From: Sedimentitalea xiamensis
Lineage (GTDB): Bacteria > Pseudomonadota > Alphaproteobacteria > Rhodobacterales > Rhodobacteraceae
Direction of reading: 5' to 3'
DNA length: 64,000 nucleotides
Assembly (NCBI RefSeq): GCF_030164465.1
Contig: NZ_JASNJE010000022.1
Coordinates: 1 to 64,000, forward strand
Of the stretch, positions 62,171 through 64,000 are shown piece after piece. Every line of letters starts with the position of its first letter. The first letter of the stretch is position 1. The notes beneath the pieces were generated by a model that was given only the letters and a program-made list of their open reading frames with translations, ran no database searches and was not told the origin of the DNA. Position numbers and translations under genes: made by a program.

Positions 62171-63894
62171 ACGACATGACCACGAGCGGACCCATGGTCG
62201 AGTTCCGCAAGGATATCTTCGCCGACGAACGCGACGACAACCTGAACGAGATCGGCAAACCGACCCGGCGGCAGGATATTCCGGGGCACGTCACCGGACG
62301 GTCGCCCTTCTTCGACGACCACCTGTTCGACGGGCTTCTGCACATGCGCTGCGTCCGCTCGCCGCATCACCACGCGCGCATCCGGAGGATCGACACCTCG
62401 GTCGCCCAACGGATGCCGGGCGTCGTCCGGGTGCTGACCGGGCGCGATGTGCCGGTAAACCTGAACACGCTGCTGTCGCTGCTGGATTTCGGGCTGGATG
62501 ACGAACCGATCCTGTCGGAGAAAAAGGTGGCCTATCGGGGCGAACCCGTGGCCGCCGTCATCGCCCGGAGCGAGGCCGAGGCGCGCGCCGCCGTGGCCGA
62601 AGTCGAGGTGGACTGGGAGGTGCTGCCGCACGTCTTCGACGTCGAGGAGGCGATCAAGCCGGGCGCGCCCGCCGTGCTGGAGATCTATCCGAACAACACG
62701 TTCGTCTATCACGGCAAGTACGATCACCAGAAGCTCCGCTACGGCGAGGCCGATCGTGCGCTGGCCGAGGCCGATCACGTGATCGAGGGCCGCTATCAGA
62801 TGTCGCCCATCGAGCAGGCGCCGATCGAGACCTGCGGCGCCATCGCGGCGCCCGAGCAGAACGACCGTTACGTCTGCTACACTTCCACGCAGGCCCTGTT
62901 CTTCTCGCTCGGGACGGCGGCGAAAGTGCTGTCCATGCCGTCCTCGCGCCTTCATTTCGTCGGCGGCACGGTGGGCGGCGGGTTCGGCGGCAAGGTCGAT
63001 TCCGTGCACGAACCGCTCGCGATCCTCGGCGCGATTCTGACCGGGCACCCGGTGAAATACGCCTGGGACCGGGCGGAGGAGATGCAGGTCGGCGCGCCAC
63101 GCGGGGCCGAACGCTGGTACATCACCGACGGGGTGATGAACGACGGACGGATCGTGGCGCGCAAGTTCACCGGTTATTTCGACGCCGGCGCCTATACGCG
63201 GCTGTCGTCCTACGCGATCATCAAGGGCGTCGGCCACCTGCCCGGACCCTACACGATCCCCAACGTCTCGGCGAATGTCTACTGCGTCTACACCAACCGC
63301 ACGCCGGCGACGGCCATGCGCGGCTTCGGGATCACCGGCGTCGACTTCGCCATCGAGGCGCATATGGACAAGGTGGCCGAGGCGGTGGGCCTGAACCCGG
63401 TCGAACTGCGACTGCTCAACGCCTATCGCGACGGCGACATGAAGGCGCATCGGCGGGTCGCAAAGAACTGCGCGCTGATCGAATGCGCGCAGGTGGTGGC
63501 CGAGAAGGCGGGGATCGCGCTTTCGCCCGAGATGAAGGCGGCGTCTTCGCTGAAGGATGGCGGCGGCGCGCGGGGGGAATTGCCGCGCCGCACCGCGACC
63601 GACGAGGACGGGCGCGTGGCGGGTTTCGCGGCAACCAGCTACGCCCGCAAGGAAGGATCTGCATCCGCGCCGCAACCGCATCCGCCACAGTCCCCGGCCG
63701 TGCCGTCCCGGCCGCAGGGGTCGCAACCCGCGCCTGCGGTGACCTCCGGTCAGCGCCCACCCGCCGGGGGCTCGATGCCCCCGGCGGGTGGCTCTCCGTC
63801 CGCGACCCCGCAACCCGAGAAGGCTTCGGCCCGCAAACCCGCCCGCTCCGGCGCGATGCGATTTTCGTCCCTTTCCGGGTTCAGGAGGCGCTGA
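62167..63894 (+). CDS. Molybdenum hydroxylase Mo-subunit, N-terminal half with proline-rich tail
   Basis: A 575-residue protein covering the first part of a CoxL/XdhB-type large subunit: GKPTRRQDIPGHVTGRS, KKVAYRGEPVAAVIARSEAEA, the molybdopterin GGTVGGGFGGK loop (about 265-277) and AMRGFGITGVDFAIEAHMD. After about residue 497 the sequence becomes a Pro/Ser-rich tail with no family similarity. The remaining conserved part follows as a separate frame at 63894. Natural two-gene Mo subunits are known (nicotinate dehydrogenase), so this may be a functional split. Confidence 0.87.
   Translation: MNDMTTSGPMVEFRKDIFADERDDNLNEIGKPTRRQDIPGHVTGRSPFFDDHLFDGLLHMRCVRSPHHHARIRRIDTSVAQRMPGVVRVLTGRDVPVNLNTLLSLLDFGLDDEPILSEKKVAYRGEPVAAVIARSEAEARAAVAEVEVDWEVLPHVFDVEEAIKPGAPAVLEIYPNNTFVYHGKYDHQKLRYGEADRALAEADHVIEGRYQMSPIEQAPIETCGAIAAPEQNDRYVCYTSTQALFFSLGTAAKVLSMPSSRLHFVGGTVGGGFGGKVDSVHEPLAILGAILTGHPVKYAWDRAEEMQVGAPRGAERWYITDGVMNDGRIVARKFTGYFDAGAYTRLSSYAIIKGVGHLPGPYTIPNVSANVYCVYTNRTPATAMRGFGITGVDFAIEAHMDKVAEAVGLNPVELRLLNAYRDGDMKAHRRVAKNCALIECAQVVAEKAGIALSPEMKAASSLKDGGGARGELPRRTATDEDGRVAGFAATSYARKEGSASAPQPHPPQSPAVPSRPQGSQPAPAVTSGQRPPAGGSMPPAGGSPSATPQPEKASARKPARSGAMRFSSLSGFRRR
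63757..63791. repeat. Perfect 15-bp inverted repeat in the tail of the split Mo-subunit gene
   Basis: CCACCCGCCGGGGGC (63757-63771) and GCCCCCGGCGGGTGG (63777-63791) are exact complements around TCGAT. This very strong hairpin lies inside the proline-rich tail, about 100 bp before the second half of the Mo subunit begins. It looks like a REP-like or terminator-like element that was captured in coding sequence. Confidence 0.7.
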
Positions 63895-64000
63895 TGGCCA
63901 TTCACAAGGGCCGCGGTTTCGCGGCGATCAACTATCCCATCGGCATGAATCTGGGCGGCGACCCGAGCCAGGCGCTGGTGCATTCCAACCCCGACGGCAA
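63894..64000 (+). CDS. Molybdenum hydroxylase Mo-subunit, C-terminal half (partial)
   Basis: The frame starts MAIHKGRGFAAINYPIGMN and continues LGGDPSQALVHSNPDGK to the window edge. GRGFA-type and QALVHSNPDG segments are the start of the second Mo/substrate domain of CoxL-type subunits. It overlaps the first-half stop by 1 bp (TGATG) with AGGAGG about 6 nt upstream, so it is set up for independent translation. Only 35 codons are visible. Confidence 0.75.
   Translation, partial: MAIHKGRGFAAINYPIGMNLGGDPSQALVHSNPDG

Overview
The window is GC-rich, densely coded DNA of the kind found in marine or halotolerant Alphaproteobacteria. It most resembles the Rhodobacterales (Roseobacter-like) lineage: an ectR-ectABC-ask osmolyte operon, an imelysin/di-haem iron cluster, several ABC and TRAP uptake systems, and a CoxMSL-type molybdenum hydroxylase. 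The lineage is inferred from gene content and composition, not from a marker gene. I see no rRNA, tRNA, CRISPR array, prophage or intact insertion sequence.

Layout. 1-3.4 kb: start of fhs, then a minus-strand operon of 5-formyl-THF cyclo-ligase, NnrS and NnrU. Divergent from it is a small DUF6522-like gene preceded by an 18-codon leader and an NsrR-like palindrome. 3.4-7.9 kb: ectR (MarR type), ectA, ectB, ectC and ask. 8-13.7 kb: minus-strand iron operon of imelysin, bfd, bfr, di-haem oxidoreductase, second imelysin and DUF1513. 13.8-18.3 kb: a two-component system divergent from an EF-hand protein, a MsrQ-like haem membrane protein and a dienelactone hydrolase. 18.6-22.2 kb: an AroQ-like protein lacking a catalytic His, a two-repeat EthD-like protein, an HxlR regulator with tandem operators, a hotdog thioesterase and a MATE pump. 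22.4-36.2 kb: an amide and peptide catabolic region with three M20 hydrolases, a penicillin-acylase-family Ntn hydrolase, an IclR regulator, an M81 (MlrC-like) enzyme and a dipeptide-type ABC transporter. 36.2-42.6 kb: cysteine synthase, a GntR regulator, a LigM-like THF-dependent demethylase and a complete TRAP transporter. 43-47.5 kb: a 1519-residue protein with an M6-like zinc protease core.

47.7-64 kb is the most unusual region. It carries a branched-chain-amino-acid-type ABC system whose substrate-binding gene is separated from the permeases by an iron-type alcohol dehydrogenase and an AraC regulator. Next come a LivF ATPase fused to a Tm-1-like/UPF0261 domain, a PEP-hydrolase-like TIM barrel, a 969-residue flotillin with eight 44-residue hendecad repeats, two tandem SRPBCC proteins, and a molybdenum hydroxylase (FAD, 2Fe-2S and Mo subunits). 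The Mo subunit is split into two genes at a proline-rich tail carrying a perfect 15-bp inverted repeat. From 51.2 kb to the window end the genes overlap or nearly abut on one strand, so they probably form one uptake-and-oxidation operon linked to a membrane scaffold. I know of no described system with this composition. The substrate is unknown.
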